In this document: piece after piece, positions 48,346 to 56,568 of the stretch
Numbering within the stretch: position 1 is the first letter of the stretch
How the letters are laid out: the number at the start of each line of letters is the position of its first letter
DNA from: Acidocella facilis ATCC 35904
GTDB lineage: Bacteria; Pseudomonadota; Alphaproteobacteria; Acetobacterales; Acetobacteraceae
DNA: 64,000 bases
NCBI RefSeq assembly: GCF_000687875.1
Contig: NZ_JHYG01000005.1
Span: 186,001-250,000 of the forward strand
Direction of reading: 5' to 3'
The notes under the pieces: generated by a model
What the model was told of the DNA's origin: nothing
Databases searched by the model: none
What the model saw: only the letters and a program-made list of their open reading frames with translations
Made by a program: the position numbers and the translations under genes

Positions 48346-49715
48346 CCGCGCATTTGCGCCTCGATCTCCTCCAGCGAGCGGCCCTTGGTTTCCGGCACCA
48401 GCTTGTAAGTGAACAGAAAGGCCGCCCCGGTCAGCACGGCATAGACCAGGAAGGTCGCACTCTGGCCGATCCCCTTCAGCAGATCGAGGAAGGTGAGCGA
48501 GACCAGCATGTTGAAGCCCCAATTGGCGATGGTCGCCAGGCTCATGCCGCGCCCGCGGATCGCCAGCGGGAAAATCTCCGCGATCAGCAGCCAGAAGACC
48601 GGCCCCAGCCCGATCGCGAAGAAGGACACGTAAACCGCGATCAGCACGATCACCAGCACCGCCACCAGATGGCCACCGCCGGCATGCAGCCCAATGGCAA
48701 AGCAGGCGCTGATGCCCAGCAAGCTCACAAACATTCCCACCAGCCCGACCAGCAGCAGCGCACGCCGCCCGGCATGGTCCAGCAGCCGCATGGCGATGAT
48801 GGTGAGGATGACATTGATCAGCCCGATCCCGGCCGTCACCAGAATCGCCCCGGCGCTGCCGGTCATGCCGCTATCCTTGAAGATGGTGGGGGCGAAATAG
48901 ATGACCGTGTTGATGCCGGTGATCTGCTGAAAAATCGCCAGCCCGACCCCGATCATCACCGGCAGCCGCGCCCCGGCGGCGAATAGCCGGCTGAAGGGCG
49001 CGCGCTGCTTGTCCGCCTCGGCGATATCCTGACGCAAGGCCGCGAACTCCTCCCCGGAATCGCGTCCTGGCCGCAGCCTGGTCAGCGCGTCCTTGGCCTT
49101 CTCCTCCTGCTGGTGCGCCAGCAGCCAGCGCGGGCTCTCCGGCAGCAGCGCCATGCCGATCAGCAGCGCCGCCCCGGGAATCGCCGCCAGCCCCAGCATC
49201 GCCCGCCAGACCACATCATGCCCGCCGCCGCCATGGGCGAGAAAGGTCATCGCATAATCCAGCACGTAGGAGAGAAACGCGCCGATGGTGATGAAAAGCT
49301 GGTTGATGGTGACGATGGCGCCGCGCTTCTCCGGCGGGGCGATTTCGGAGAGGTAGAGCGGGGTGAGCATCGAGGCCACACCGATCGCCAGCCCCACCAC
49401 CAGCCGCCCGGCGATCAAGGCCGGCAGCGACCAGGCGGCAGCGCAGAGCAGCGCGCCCGCGACGAACACCAACCCGGTGAAGAGCAGCACGATCCGCCGC
49501 CCCAGCGCATCCGCCAGCGCCCCGGCAAAGGCCGCGCCCAGCGCCGCCCCGGCCAGCGTCACCGCGACCACGACGCCCTGCATCGCCCCCGACAGGCTGA
49601 AACTCTCGCGGATATAAAGCAGCGCCCCGGAGATCACCCCGGTATCATAGCCAAACAGCAACCCGCCCAAGCCGGCTACAATCGCGATCGTTCCAAACCC
49701 CATCTGGCGGCGCAT
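48342..49715 (-). CDS. Sugar porter family MFS transporter
   Basis: 457 aa, 12 membrane helices. The start MRRQMGFGTIAIVAGLGGLL follows an AGGAGA ribosome site; upstream in-frame codons lack one. Sugar-porter signatures: GLLFGYDTGVISGALLYI in helix 1, GRRIVLLFTG after helix 2, GRLVVGLAIG with PLYLSEIAPPEKRG, and the C-terminal PETKGRSLEEIE. Likely a proton-coupled hexose or pentose importer such as GalP/XylE/Glf; the exact sugar is not certain. Its stop lies inside the palindrome shared with manC. Confidence 0.92.
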   Translation of the reverse strand: MRRQMGFGTIAIVAGLGGLLFGYDTGVISGALLYIRESFSLSGAMQGVVVAVTLAGAALGAAFAGALADALGRRIVLLFTGLVFVAGALLCAAAWSLPALIAGRLVVGLAIGVASMLTPLYLSEIAPPEKRGAIVTINQLFITIGAFLSYVLDYAMTFLAHGGGGHDVVWRAMLGLAAIPGAALLIGMALLPESPRWLLAHQQEEKAKDALTRLRPGRDSGEEFAALRQDIAEADKQRAPFSRLFAAGARLPVMIGVGLAIFQQITGINTVIYFAPTIFKDSGMTGSAGAILVTAGIGLINVILTIIAMRLLDHAGRRALLLVGLVGMFVSLLGISACFAIGLHAGGGHLVAVLVIVLIAVYVSFFAIGLGPVFWLLIAEIFPLAIRGRGMSLATIANWGFNMLVSLTFLDLLKGIGQSATFLVYAVLTGAAFLFTYKLVPETKGRSLEEIEAQMRG

Positions 49716-49784
49716 GCTGTGCTCTCCTGCGTTCTGAATCAGCAGGTTGGGCCGCCAGGCGGGTGATTCAAGCACGCAACGGGG

Positions 49785-50069
49785 TCAGCCGGCCGCCTCC
49801 TCCGGCGTGCGCAAGGCCAAGGAGAGCGCGTGCAGCCCGGTCTCGAACTCCGATTTCAGCGCCTCATTCACCGCGCGCTGGCGGGCCAGGCGACTCTGCC
49901 CGGCGAAGGCGGCGGAGACCATCGCCACGCGGTAATGCGTCTCTCCCGCCGGCAGGCCGTTGCGCTCACCATGATGCGCATGGCGGCGGCTTTCATCCTC
50001 AATCTCCAGCGCCAGCGGCGCGAAGCCCGCCTCCAGGGTGGTACGTATGCGGTCAAGCCTGCTTGTCAT
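49785..50069 (-). CDS. BolA family protein
   Basis: 94 aa from ATG at 50067-50069 (MTSRLDRIRTTLEAGFAPLALEI), six bases after GGAG; an adjacent ATG adds one residue. The BolA fold signatures are ESRRHAHHGERNG (conserved His) and FAGQSRLARQRAVNEALKSE with the C-terminal HALSLALRTPEE. BolA proteins bind [2Fe-2S] clusters with monothiol glutaredoxins and affect iron and stress responses. It is divergent from the DnaJ-like gene, and this bolA-dnaJ-cobS-cobT order is widespread in alphaproteobacteria. Confidence 0.92.
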   Translation of the reverse strand: MTSRLDRIRTTLEAGFAPLALEIEDESRRHAHHGERNGLPAGETHYRVAMVSAAFAGQSRLARQRAVNEALKSEFETGLHALSLALRTPEEAAG

Positions 50070-50156
50070 CATCTGCTCCGTTTTCTGTCCCGCGCCGCGC
50101 GCATGGCGGGCGAAGTTCATGTTGCCGCGCGGCCTCTCAACGCGCACATTAGGCCC

Positions 50157-50765
50157 ATGTATTCTTCCGACGACAAGCCGACCAGCCGCCGCCGGGCCTA
50201 TGTGCCGGACCCGGCCGCCCCCGGCCAGCCTTGCGAAAGCCCGGGCTGCGCCCTGGCGGGCGAATTCCGCGCGCCGAAATCCCGCTCCACCTTGCGCGAA
50301 TTCCATTGGTTCTGCCTGGAGCATGTGCGCGCCTATAATGCCTCCTGGGATTATTATAAGGGCATGTCGCCCGAGGAGATCGAAGCGGCCACCCGGGAGG
50401 ATTCCTCATGGCAGCGTCCCACCTGGCCGCTGGGCCAGAACGGCCGCGCCGCCCGCCTGGAAGAGGCGATCGAGGCGGAGCTGCACGCCTTCGCCTTCGG
50501 CAAGCGCCCGCAGAAAAAGCCGCCCGCTTCGGATACGCCGGCTGAATTGCGGGACCCGTTGAATGTGTTCGGCCTCGCCTGGCCGGTGACGCTGGAGATG
50601 GTGAAGACGCGCTACAAGGAGCTGGTGAAGCGCCACCACCCCGACATCCACCACGGCGATGCCGCGGCCGAGGAAAGATTGAAGACGATCAACCTTGCCT
50701 ATGCGGCGCTTCGTGGCAAACTGACAATGTCGCCGCAGCCGGACGCCTACGCCGCCTCACCCTGA
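50157..50765 (+). CDS. DnaJ-domain protein with C-terminal J domain
   Basis: 202 aa. Residues about 128-190 form a J domain: DPLNVFGLAWPVTLEMVKTRYKELVKRHHPDIHHG, with the essential HPD motif, and INLAYAALRG after it (listed here as overlapping pieces). The first 125 residues hold a cysteine pair (GQPCESPGCALAG) and a WFCLEHVRAYNASWDYYKGM stretch typical of this alphaproteobacterial group. Presumed co-chaperone for DnaK, with unknown clients. The start at 50157 is the first good ATG in a divergent 87-bp spacer with bolA. It may be co-transcribed with cobS, 55 bp downstream. Confidence 0.88.
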   Translation: MYSSDDKPTSRRRAYVPDPAAPGQPCESPGCALAGEFRAPKSRSTLREFHWFCLEHVRAYNASWDYYKGMSPEEIEAATREDSSWQRPTWPLGQNGRAARLEEAIEAELHAFAFGKRPQKKPPASDTPAELRDPLNVFGLAWPVTLEMVKTRYKELVKRHHPDIHHGDAAAEERLKTINLAYAALRGKLTMSPQPDAYAASP

Positions 50766-50820
50766 CCCTCCGGCCGCCGGCCCAAGCGCCCCATGCGCGA
50801 AGCAATTAGGAATGGATTGA

Positions 50821-51825
50821 ATGAACGACGTCGCCACCGAAACCCGCCCCCTGCCGACCTCGGCGATCGATCTGCCGGATATCACGGTGAAGGTCCGCGA
50901 GCTCTTCGGCATCGAGTCGGACCTCGAGGTGCCGGCCTTCTCCCAGCGCACCGAGCATGTGCCCGAGATCGACCCGACCTATAAATTCGACCGCGAGACC
51001 ACGCTCGCCATCCTCGCCGGCTTCGCCTTCAACCGCCGCGTGATGGTGCAGGGCTATCACGGCACCGGCAAATCCACCCATATCGAGCAGGTGGCGGCGC
51101 GGCTCAACTGGCCCTGCATCCGCGTCAATCTGGACAGCCATATCAGCCGCATTGATCTCGTCGGCAAGGACGCGATCGTGCTCAAGGACGGCAAGCAGGT
51201 GACGGAATTTCGCGAGGGCATCCTGCCCTGGGCGCTGCAGCATGCCTGCGCTTTGGTGTTCGACGAGTATGATGCCGGCCGCCCGGATGTGATGTTCGTG
51301 ATCCAGCGGGTGCTGGAGGTCGAGGGTAAGCTGACGCTTCTGGACCAGAACCGCGTCATCCGCCCGCATCCGGCCTTCCGGCTGTTCGCCACCGCCAACA
51401 CGGTGGGGCTGGGCGACACCACCGGCCTCTATCACGGCACCCAGCAGATCAATCAGGGCCAGATGGACCGCTGGAACATCGTCGCCACGCTGAATTATCT
51501 GCCGCACGCCCAGGAAGTCGCCATCGTGATGGCGAAGATGGGCTTTGATGCCAAGAACGATGCGGAGAAGAAGCGCGTCGGCGCGATGGTGGCGCTGGCC
51601 GACCTCACCCGGGCCGGCTTCATCGCCGGGGATCTCTCCACCGTGATGTCGCCGCGCTCGGTGATCACCTGGGCGGAGAATGCGCGGATTTTCGGCGATC
51701 TCGGCTTCGCTTTCCGGCTCACCTTCCTGAACAAATGCGACGAGGCGGAGCGCCAGACCGTGGCGGAATATTACCAGCGCTGCTTCAACGAAGAGATCCC
51801 GACCGGCCTGCGCAAGAGCGCCTGA
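50821..51825 (+). CDS. cobS: Cobaltochelatase subunit CobS
   Basis: 334 aa MoxR-type AAA+ ATPase. Walker A is [19 protein letters not shown], Walker B is [17 protein letters not shown], with the sensor stretch [20 protein letters not shown]. With CobT and CobN it inserts cobalt into hydrogenobyrinate diamide in the aerobic B12 pathway. The large subunit CobN is not in the window. It is four bases upstream of cobT. An AGGA ribosome site precedes the ATG. Confidence 0.96.
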   Translation: MNDVATETRPLPTSAIDLPDITVKVRELFGIESDLEVPAFSQRTEHVPEIDPTYKFDRETTLAILAGFAFNRRVMVQGYHGTGKSTHIEQVAARLNWPCIRVNLDSHISRIDLVGKDAIVLKDGKQVTEFREGILPWALQHACALVFDEYDAGRPDVMFVIQRVLEVEGKLTLLDQNRVIRPHPAFRLFATANTVGLGDTTGLYHGTQQINQGQMDRWNIVATLNYLPHAQEVAIVMAKMGFDAKNDAEKKRVGAMVALADLTRAGFIAGDLSTVMSPRSVITWAENARIFGDLGFAFRLTFLNKCDEAERQTVAEYYQRCFNEEIPTGLRKSA

Positions 51826-51829
51826 GCCG

Positions 51830-53707
51830 ATGAGCGGCAAGCAGGACCAGGGCCGGGCGGAGGACTTCAAGCGCGCGACCGCGAGCACGCTGCGCGCCAT
51901 GGCGCGCACGGCGGATGTGCAGGTGGCGTATCAGCCCGGCCCCTCCGGGCTGGTGGGCAAGCGCGCCCGCCTGCCCGCCCCCTCCCGCGCGCTGGCCGAC
52001 CCGGAGATGCTGAAGCTGCGCGCCGCGGCGGATGCCATCGCTTTGCGGCTGCGCCACCATGATGACGGCCTGCATAATGCCCGCGCCCCGCAAAGCCGCG
52101 AGGCGAAGGAGGCGTTCGACGCGCTGGAGCAGGCGCGGGTCGAGGTGGTCGGCTCGGAATTCATGGCCGGTGTCGCCGCCAATCTGCGCACCAGGCTGGG
52201 GGATGATTATATCCAGCAAGGGCTGGACCAGATCACCGCCCGCGACCAGCTGCCACTGACCGCCGCCCTCGCGCTGATGGCTCGCGCCAAGATGGACCCG
52301 GGCTCCATCCCCGACTCCGCCAAGCCGGCTCTGGCGCTCTGGCGGGACGCGCTGGATGCCAACGCCAACAGCGCCCTGAACGAGCTGGCCGCCGCGCGCG
52401 ACAACCAGACCGATTTCATCACCGCCGCCCGCAAGCTGCTCGCCGCCATGGAGCTGGCCGAGGGCGAGGTGGAGCCGGGCGACGATGACGAGTCCGAGCA
52501 AGAGAATGAGGGCGGCGAGCAGACGCCGCAGCAGGATAATTCCCAGGACAGCCAAGGCGAGAGCCAGCAGGAGGAGGCCCCGATGCTCGCCTCCGCCCCG
52601 GAGATGGCCGAGGCCGAGGGCGCGGACGAGCCCGGCGAGGACGAGGAGGACGCCCAGGATATGGGCGCGGATGATGGCGAGGCCCCGGCCGGCCCGCAGC
52701 AGCGCCGCCCGCCCGCCCCCAGCGACGACCATACCAGCTACCGCGCCTTCACCCGCGCCCATGACGAGGAGATCGAGGCCGAGGATCTGTGCGACCCGGA
52801 CGAGCTGGGGCGGCTGCGCACCCAGCTCGACCAGCAGCTGCAGCATCTGCAGGCGGTCGTCTCCAAGCTCGCCAACCGGCTGCAGCGCCGCCTGCTCGCC
52901 CAGCAGACCCGCGCCTGGGAGTTTGATCTGGAAGAGGGCATGCTGGACCCGGCCAGGCTCTCGCGCGTCATCGCCGACCCGCTGCTGGCGCTGACCTATA
53001 AGCGCGAGCGCGACACGGATTTCCGCGACACGGTGGTGACCTTGCTGATCGATAATTCCGGCTCGATGCGCGGCCGGCCGATCACCGTGGCGGCGATGTG
53101 CGGGGATATTCTCGCCCGCACGCTGGAGCGCTGCGCGGTGAAGGTTGAGGTTCTGGGCTTCACCACCCGCGCCTGGAAGGGCGGGCAGAGCCGCGAATCC
53201 TGGGTGGCGGCGGGCAAGCCGGCGCATCCCGGACGGCTGAACGATCTGCGCCACATCATCTACAAAGCCGCCGACACACCCTGGCGCCGGGCCCGCAAAA
53301 ATCTCGGGCTGATGCTGCGCGAAGGGCTTCTTAAGGAGAATATCGACGGCGAGGCGCTGCTCTGGGCCTATAAAAGGCTGCTGAACCGGCCGGAGCACCG
53401 GCGGATTCTGATGGTGATCTCGGACGGCGCGCCGGTGGATGATTCAACGCTTTCGGTGAATGCAGGGAACTATCTGGAACGGCATCTGCGCGACGTGATC
53501 AAGGAGATCGAATCCCGCGACGCGGTGGAGCTGATCGCCATTGGCATCGGCCATGACGTGACCCGCTATTATCGCCGCGCGGTGACGATCGTGGACGCCG
53601 AGGAGCTGGGCGGCACAATGATGCGCAAGCTGACGGAATTGTTCGACGAGGACGCGGCGGATGCCTGGGCGCGGTTTGCGAGTAGGCAATCGACGTTGGT
53701 CGCGTGA
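51830..53707 (+). CDS. cobT: Cobaltochelatase subunit CobT
   Basis: 625 aa. A helical N-terminal domain leads to a very acidic stretch (about 220-310, rich in Glu, Asp and Gln) and then a von Willebrand A domain with the MIDAS motif [14 protein letters not shown] and later [13 protein letters not shown]. CobS and CobT assemble the chaperone-like complex that energises cobalt insertion. The acidic linker is a family trait, not a sign of damage. It forms an operon with cobS and ends before a palindromic repeat. Confidence 0.96.
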   Translation: MSGKQDQGRAEDFKRATASTLRAMARTADVQVAYQPGPSGLVGKRARLPAPSRALADPEMLKLRAAADAIALRLRHHDDGLHNARAPQSREAKEAFDALEQARVEVVGSEFMAGVAANLRTRLGDDYIQQGLDQITARDQLPLTAALALMARAKMDPGSIPDSAKPALALWRDALDANANSALNELAAARDNQTDFITAARKLLAAMELAEGEVEPGDDDESEQENEGGEQTPQQDNSQDSQGESQQEEAPMLASAPEMAEAEGADEPGEDEEDAQDMGADDGEAPAGPQQRRPPAPSDDHTSYRAFTRAHDEEIEAEDLCDPDELGRLRTQLDQQLQHLQAVVSKLANRLQRRLLAQQTRAWEFDLEEGMLDPARLSRVIADPLLALTYKRERDTDFRDTVVTLLIDNSGSMRGRPITVAAMCGDILARTLERCAVKVEVLGFTTRAWKGGQSRESWVAAGKPAHPGRLNDLRHIIYKAADTPWRRARKNLGLMLREGLLKENIDGEALLWAYKRLLNRPEHRRILMVISDGAPVDDSTLSVNAGNYLERHLRDVIKEIESRDAVELIAIGIGHDVTRYYRRAVTIVDAEELGGTMMRKLTELFDEDAADAWARFASRQSTLVA

Positions 53708-53766
53708 GTGGGTGAGGGCTGCTTACACCCCAACTTTACCGTTTAAAGCATCGCGCGGAGTGTCCA

Positions 53767-53873
53767 TTAGAGCATCAAGCTTTTAGCTTGATGCTCTAGG
53801 TTTTGTTTTGGCGAGCAATTTCATGTGTTTATCTTGACGCTGGCGCGTCAACCTAAACACATATTGCTCTAGC
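53767..53873. repeat. Two-module CTAG-type palindromic repeat, copy 3
   Basis: Module A TAGAGCATCAAGC/GCTTGATGCTCTA is followed by module B from CTAGGTTTTG to ATTGCTCTAG. Module B folds as a long nested hairpin (GAGCAAT, ATGTGTTTA, TTGACGC arms with partners GCGTCAA, TAAACACAT, ATTGCTC). The last CTA (53869-53871) is the stop of the GNAT gene on the minus strand. It marks the border between high-GC cobT and the low-GC island. Confidence 0.87.
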
Positions 53874-54414
53874 GGACGAATAGCGTCAGGTCGCGCCAGC
53901 CATATGCCACCTCGTCGAACGTGGCGTCTGGCCTCTCATCTTTTTTCTCGCCAACCAACGTGCCGCCAAGCCGTTCGTAAAAGCCACGGGCTGCGATATT
54001 TTCGCGCAATACCCATAGCGCGGCCCCTACGAAACCTAACTTCGTCAGAGCCTGCGCCATTTGCGTCATAAGCGAGCGTCCCAGCCCCAAACGCTGATGA
54101 GACCGCAACAGATATATTGCGCTAATCTCACCACCAAAGCCCAGCTGTGCAAGCGCCTTCTCACGCTGCCCCCCACAAGAGCCAAAACCAACTATTTGCC
54201 CATGCATTTCGGCGACATAGACTTTTGTTTCCGCTGACGTCGCTGGGGCGCTAAGGAATTCACGCCACATGTCGGTTCTAGCTTCAACGGAAAGAGCCGC
54301 CAACATCTCATCGGGAAGAATGCCTGGATAGGACTCACGCCAGGCCGCAACATGCACAGCGGCGAGCGAACCTACATCACTTAAGTTTGCGACGCGAAGC
54401 TGGATGGTACTCAT
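53869..54414 (-). CDS. GNAT family N-acetyltransferase
   Basis: 181 aa. The GNAT motif A region is IYLLRSHQRLGLGRSLMTQMAQAL (acetyl-CoA loop RLGLGRS), and the C-terminal half has the ALWVLRENIAARGFYERLGG motif B pattern. Acetyl acceptor unknown. Base composition is clearly lower in GC (about 50-55 percent by eye) than the neighbouring genes, and its TAG stop is part of a palindromic repeat. The VOC gene lies 31 bp upstream, so the two probably form a small acquired operon. Confidence 0.87.
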   Translation of the reverse strand: MSTIQLRVANLSDVGSLAAVHVAAWRESYPGILPDEMLAALSVEARTDMWREFLSAPATSAETKVYVAEMHGQIVGFGSCGGQREKALAQLGFGGEISAIYLLRSHQRLGLGRSLMTQMAQALTKLGFVGAALWVLRENIAARGFYERLGGTLVGEKKDERPDATFDEVAYGWRDLTLFVR

Positions 54415-54445
54415 GTTTCCCTTACCCTCAAAATGCGACGTTCAT

Positions 54446-54841
54446 TCAGGTTCCCAGCTGCCACGCTGGATAACGATTCTGTAACCCGTCAGGGTCTTCA
54501 AAAGTACAGCCAAAGTTATCCCAATATGGATTGAACGCCGGCACAGGCATAAATCCCGCAGACCTCATGCTGTTTATAGCAGCAGTCCATTCGTCGTGAT
54601 CGGGTAGGTAGAATATCAAAAGATTGTCCTGTGTCGGTGCCCGACCGACCGTATGGCCTTGTGCACGGGTGAACTCAAAATGAAAAATAACACCGACTTT
54701 TCCTAGCATAATGCCGTCAAAGCCATTGTGATTTTCAAATCGACACAATACGTCCAATCCGAGACCGTCTCGATAAAATGGAATCAAAGCCTCGATATTG
54801 TCAGTTGGACGCGCAACGCGAAGCTGTACAGCTGAAAGCAT
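54446..54841 (-). CDS. VOC (glyoxalase/dioxygenase superfamily) protein
   Basis: 131 aa, one VOC module pair. Visible: VQLRVARPTDNIEALIPFYRDGLGL at the start, IMLGKVGVIFHFEFT and the final DNFGCTFEDPDGLQNRYPAW with the conserved Glu/Asp-Pro-Asp-Gly ending. Such proteins include glyoxalases, fosfomycin- and bleomycin-resistance factors and dioxygenases, so the substrate is open. Codon use is AT-richer than the surroundings. No clear ribosome site is visible before the ATG at 54839-54841. Confidence 0.83.
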   Translation of the reverse strand: MLSAVQLRVARPTDNIEALIPFYRDGLGLDVLCRFENHNGFDGIMLGKVGVIFHFEFTRAQGHTVGRAPTQDNLLIFYLPDHDEWTAAINSMRSAGFMPVPAFNPYWDNFGCTFEDPDGLQNRYPAWQLGT

Positions 54842-54978
54842 GTAAACATCTTAAATCGAGCATTTTGAACGCTGCAAGCGATACATTCATGGCGACTACC
54901 GTTGCCCCGTTAGCCTGTCTTTGATGTCTGCTTCTTGGATTACTTGCTCATCACCGGACAGACCGCCCTCCGCCGCCC

Positions 54979-55350
54979 CTAAAACAACCGCGCCCCATTC
55001 GGCACCACCTGATCCGGCGCGAACAGCACCACCTCGCCCTGCGCATCCGGAAACCCCAGCGTCAGCACCTCGGACATGAATTTGCCGATTTGCCGCGGCG
55101 GGAAATTCACCACCGCCGCCACCTGCCGCCCGACCAGCTCATCCAGCGTATAATGTTTGGTGATCTGCGCGCTGGAGCGCTTCACCCCGATCCCCGGCCC
55201 GAAATCGATGGAGAGCTTGTAGGCCGGCTTGCGCGCCTCCGGGTAGGGCTCGGCGGTCAGAACCGTTCCCACCCTGATATCCACGGCGAGAAACTGGTTG
55301 AAATCGATCTGATCGGCGGCGGGGGCTTCATGCGGATGAGTGAGGTGCAT
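54979..55350 (-). CDS. CsaA-type tRNA-binding domain protein
   Basis: 123 aa from the ATG at 55348-55350. The EMAP/tRNA-binding OB fold is recognisable by FNQFLAVDIRVGTVLTAEPYPEARKPAYKL (listed as one motif region), QITKHYTLDELVGRQVAAVVNFPPRQIG and VLTLGFPDAQGEVVLFAPDQ. CsaA proteins are small homodimers that bind tRNA and act as export-related chaperones in some bacteria. Upstream lies a palindromic repeat and the tonB terminator, so it has its own promoter. The 137-bp gap before the VOC gene (54842-54978) holds nothing recognisable. Confidence 0.85.
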   Translation of the reverse strand: MHLTHPHEAPAADQIDFNQFLAVDIRVGTVLTAEPYPEARKPAYKLSIDFGPGIGVKRSSAQITKHYTLDELVGRQVAAVVNFPPRQIGKFMSEVLTLGFPDAQGEVVLFAPDQVVPNGARLF

Positions 55351-55366
55351 GCGCAAAGGTTAGATC

Positions 55367-55405
55367 AACATCCGATCAAACGGAATCGTTTGATCGGATA
55401 AAGTT
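55367..55405. repeat. ATCCGATCAAACG palindrome, second copy
   Basis: CAACATCCGATCAAACGG / CGTTTGATCGGATAAAGTTG arms with a central AAT. It is related to the convergent-stop palindrome at 48289-48345 but lacks its CTAG ends. It lies just upstream of the csaA-like start. Confidence 0.75.
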
Positions 55406-55413
55406 GCTCGCTC

Positions 55414-55468
55414 AAACAAAAAGCGAGAGCGTGCTCCGCGCGCGAAGGTGAGCGGAATACGCTCTCGC
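55414..55468 (-). terminator. Rho-independent terminator of tonB
   Basis: On the minus strand GCGAGAGCGT pairs with ACGCTCTCGC (10 bp, long GC-rich loop region with its own GCTCCGC/GCGGAGC-like pairing) and is followed by TTTTTGTTT. It starts six bases after the tonB stop. Confidence 0.85.
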
Positions 55469-55474
55469 ACGTTC

Positions 55475-56314
55475 TCAATGCGGCACGAAGCGGACATGGA
55501 AGGTGACGATGGAGGGCACCTCCACCCCGCCGCGCGTCGCCGGCTGGTAGCGCCAGCTCAGCGCAGCGGTGCGCACGCTCGCATCCAGGTCCGCATAGCC
55601 ACTGCTCTGGGTCAGCTCGAAGCGCTCCACCCGGCCATCCGGGCCGACGATCAGCCTGAAGCGCACCACCCCCTGCTCGCCGGCCAGAATCGCCGCGCGC
55701 GGATAATCCGGGGCCTGGTTATCGGCAAAGGCCACCGCCGGATGCAGCACCGCCACCGTCACCGCCGCCTGCTTCTGCGCCTTGATTTTCGCGCCGGACA
55801 TTGACGGGGCTGCTGGCGGCAATGCTTTGGCCACCTCCCTGGCCGGCTTGGGCGGGGCCGGCGCAGCCACCGGGGTTGGGGCGGGCGCGGGGGGCGGCGG
55901 GGGCGGCAGATCGGCCTTCGGGCTGGGCGGCGCGGGCAGCGCCGGCGCCGGGCTGCGCGTCGGCGGCGTTTGCGGGCTGGATGACGGGGCCGCGCTGGGG
56001 GCTGGCGGGGCGGGGTGCGGTAGGGGAGAGGTTTTCGGTGTCGGCTGGATGGTACCCTGCGGCGCGGTCTCGGAGACGATGCTGATCGCGATCGGCTCCG
56101 GCGGCGGCTTCGGCAGCACCAGCCGCCCCAGCCAGAGCAAGGCCACAATCGCCGCCAGATGCGCGGCCAGCGCCAGCAGCGCCATGCGCCATGGCCAGCC
56201 GGGCCGGGCGATGCGCACAGCCTGCAGCCGGTCCGCTTCCGCCGCGCGCAGCCGCGACAGCTCAGGTGCCAGCGCCACGCCAACCAGGCGCAGCCGCGCC
56301 GCCGCCCCGGTCAT
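55475..56314 (-). CDS. tonB: Energy transducer TonB
   Basis: 279 aa. A 43-residue cytoplasmic N-terminus precedes one membrane helix (about 44-67, LLALAAHLAAIVALLWL). A long proline-rich spacer (about 75-170) crosses the periplasm. The C-terminal TonB domain has DYPRAAILAGEQGVVRFRLIV and a final FHVRFVPH. It couples the proton-motive force to outer-membrane receptors with ExbB/ExbD, which are not in the window. The extended N-terminal tail is longer than in E. coli TonB. Confidence 0.9.
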   Translation of the reverse strand: MTGAAARLRLVGVALAPELSRLRAAEADRLQAVRIARPGWPWRMALLALAAHLAAIVALLWLGRLVLPKPPPEPIAISIVSETAPQGTIQPTPKTSPLPHPAPPAPSAAPSSSPQTPPTRSPAPALPAPPSPKADLPPPPPPAPAPTPVAAPAPPKPAREVAKALPPAAPSMSGAKIKAQKQAAVTVAVLHPAVAFADNQAPDYPRAAILAGEQGVVRFRLIVGPDGRVERFELTQSSGYADLDASVRTAALSWRYQPATRGGVEVPSIVTFHVRFVPH

Positions 56315-56504
56315 GCCGCCAAATACCCGATTTCAAATGCGCCGATCACCCGAAAATGCTACCAGGGCTTAACCGCGCGGTGCAATGATCGTGATGATCT
56401 CGGCCCAGGAACAATCTTCATCCGCATCGTCCTGTGGCGCTGAATCGCTTCTGTGATGCGATGGCCAGCCGCAGATCAGCGCATCGGTTCTGGTAGAGAA
56501 AGAC

Positions 56505-56526
56505 GTGGGGTGTTTTTGCCCCCCAC
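56505..56526. repeat. Degenerate poly-T hairpin, possible relic of the poly-A/T repeat
   Basis: GTGGGG...TTTTTG...CCCCCAC followed by CCCGAAAATTTTGTG, downstream of the prp regulator. The clamp and T-run layout resemble the poly-A/T repeats, but the second half has decayed. It may work as the regulator terminator. The rest of the 254-bp gap to tonB shows no gene. Confidence 0.4.
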
Positions 56527-56568
56527 CCCGAAAATTTTGTGCCTGTGCTGCTGGGATTTGCAATGGCC

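Noticed and set aside
52480-52720. Acidic repeat-like stretch in cobT considered as a frameshift or low-complexity artefact
   Set aside because: An acidic linker between the N-terminal and von Willebrand domains is normal for CobT.
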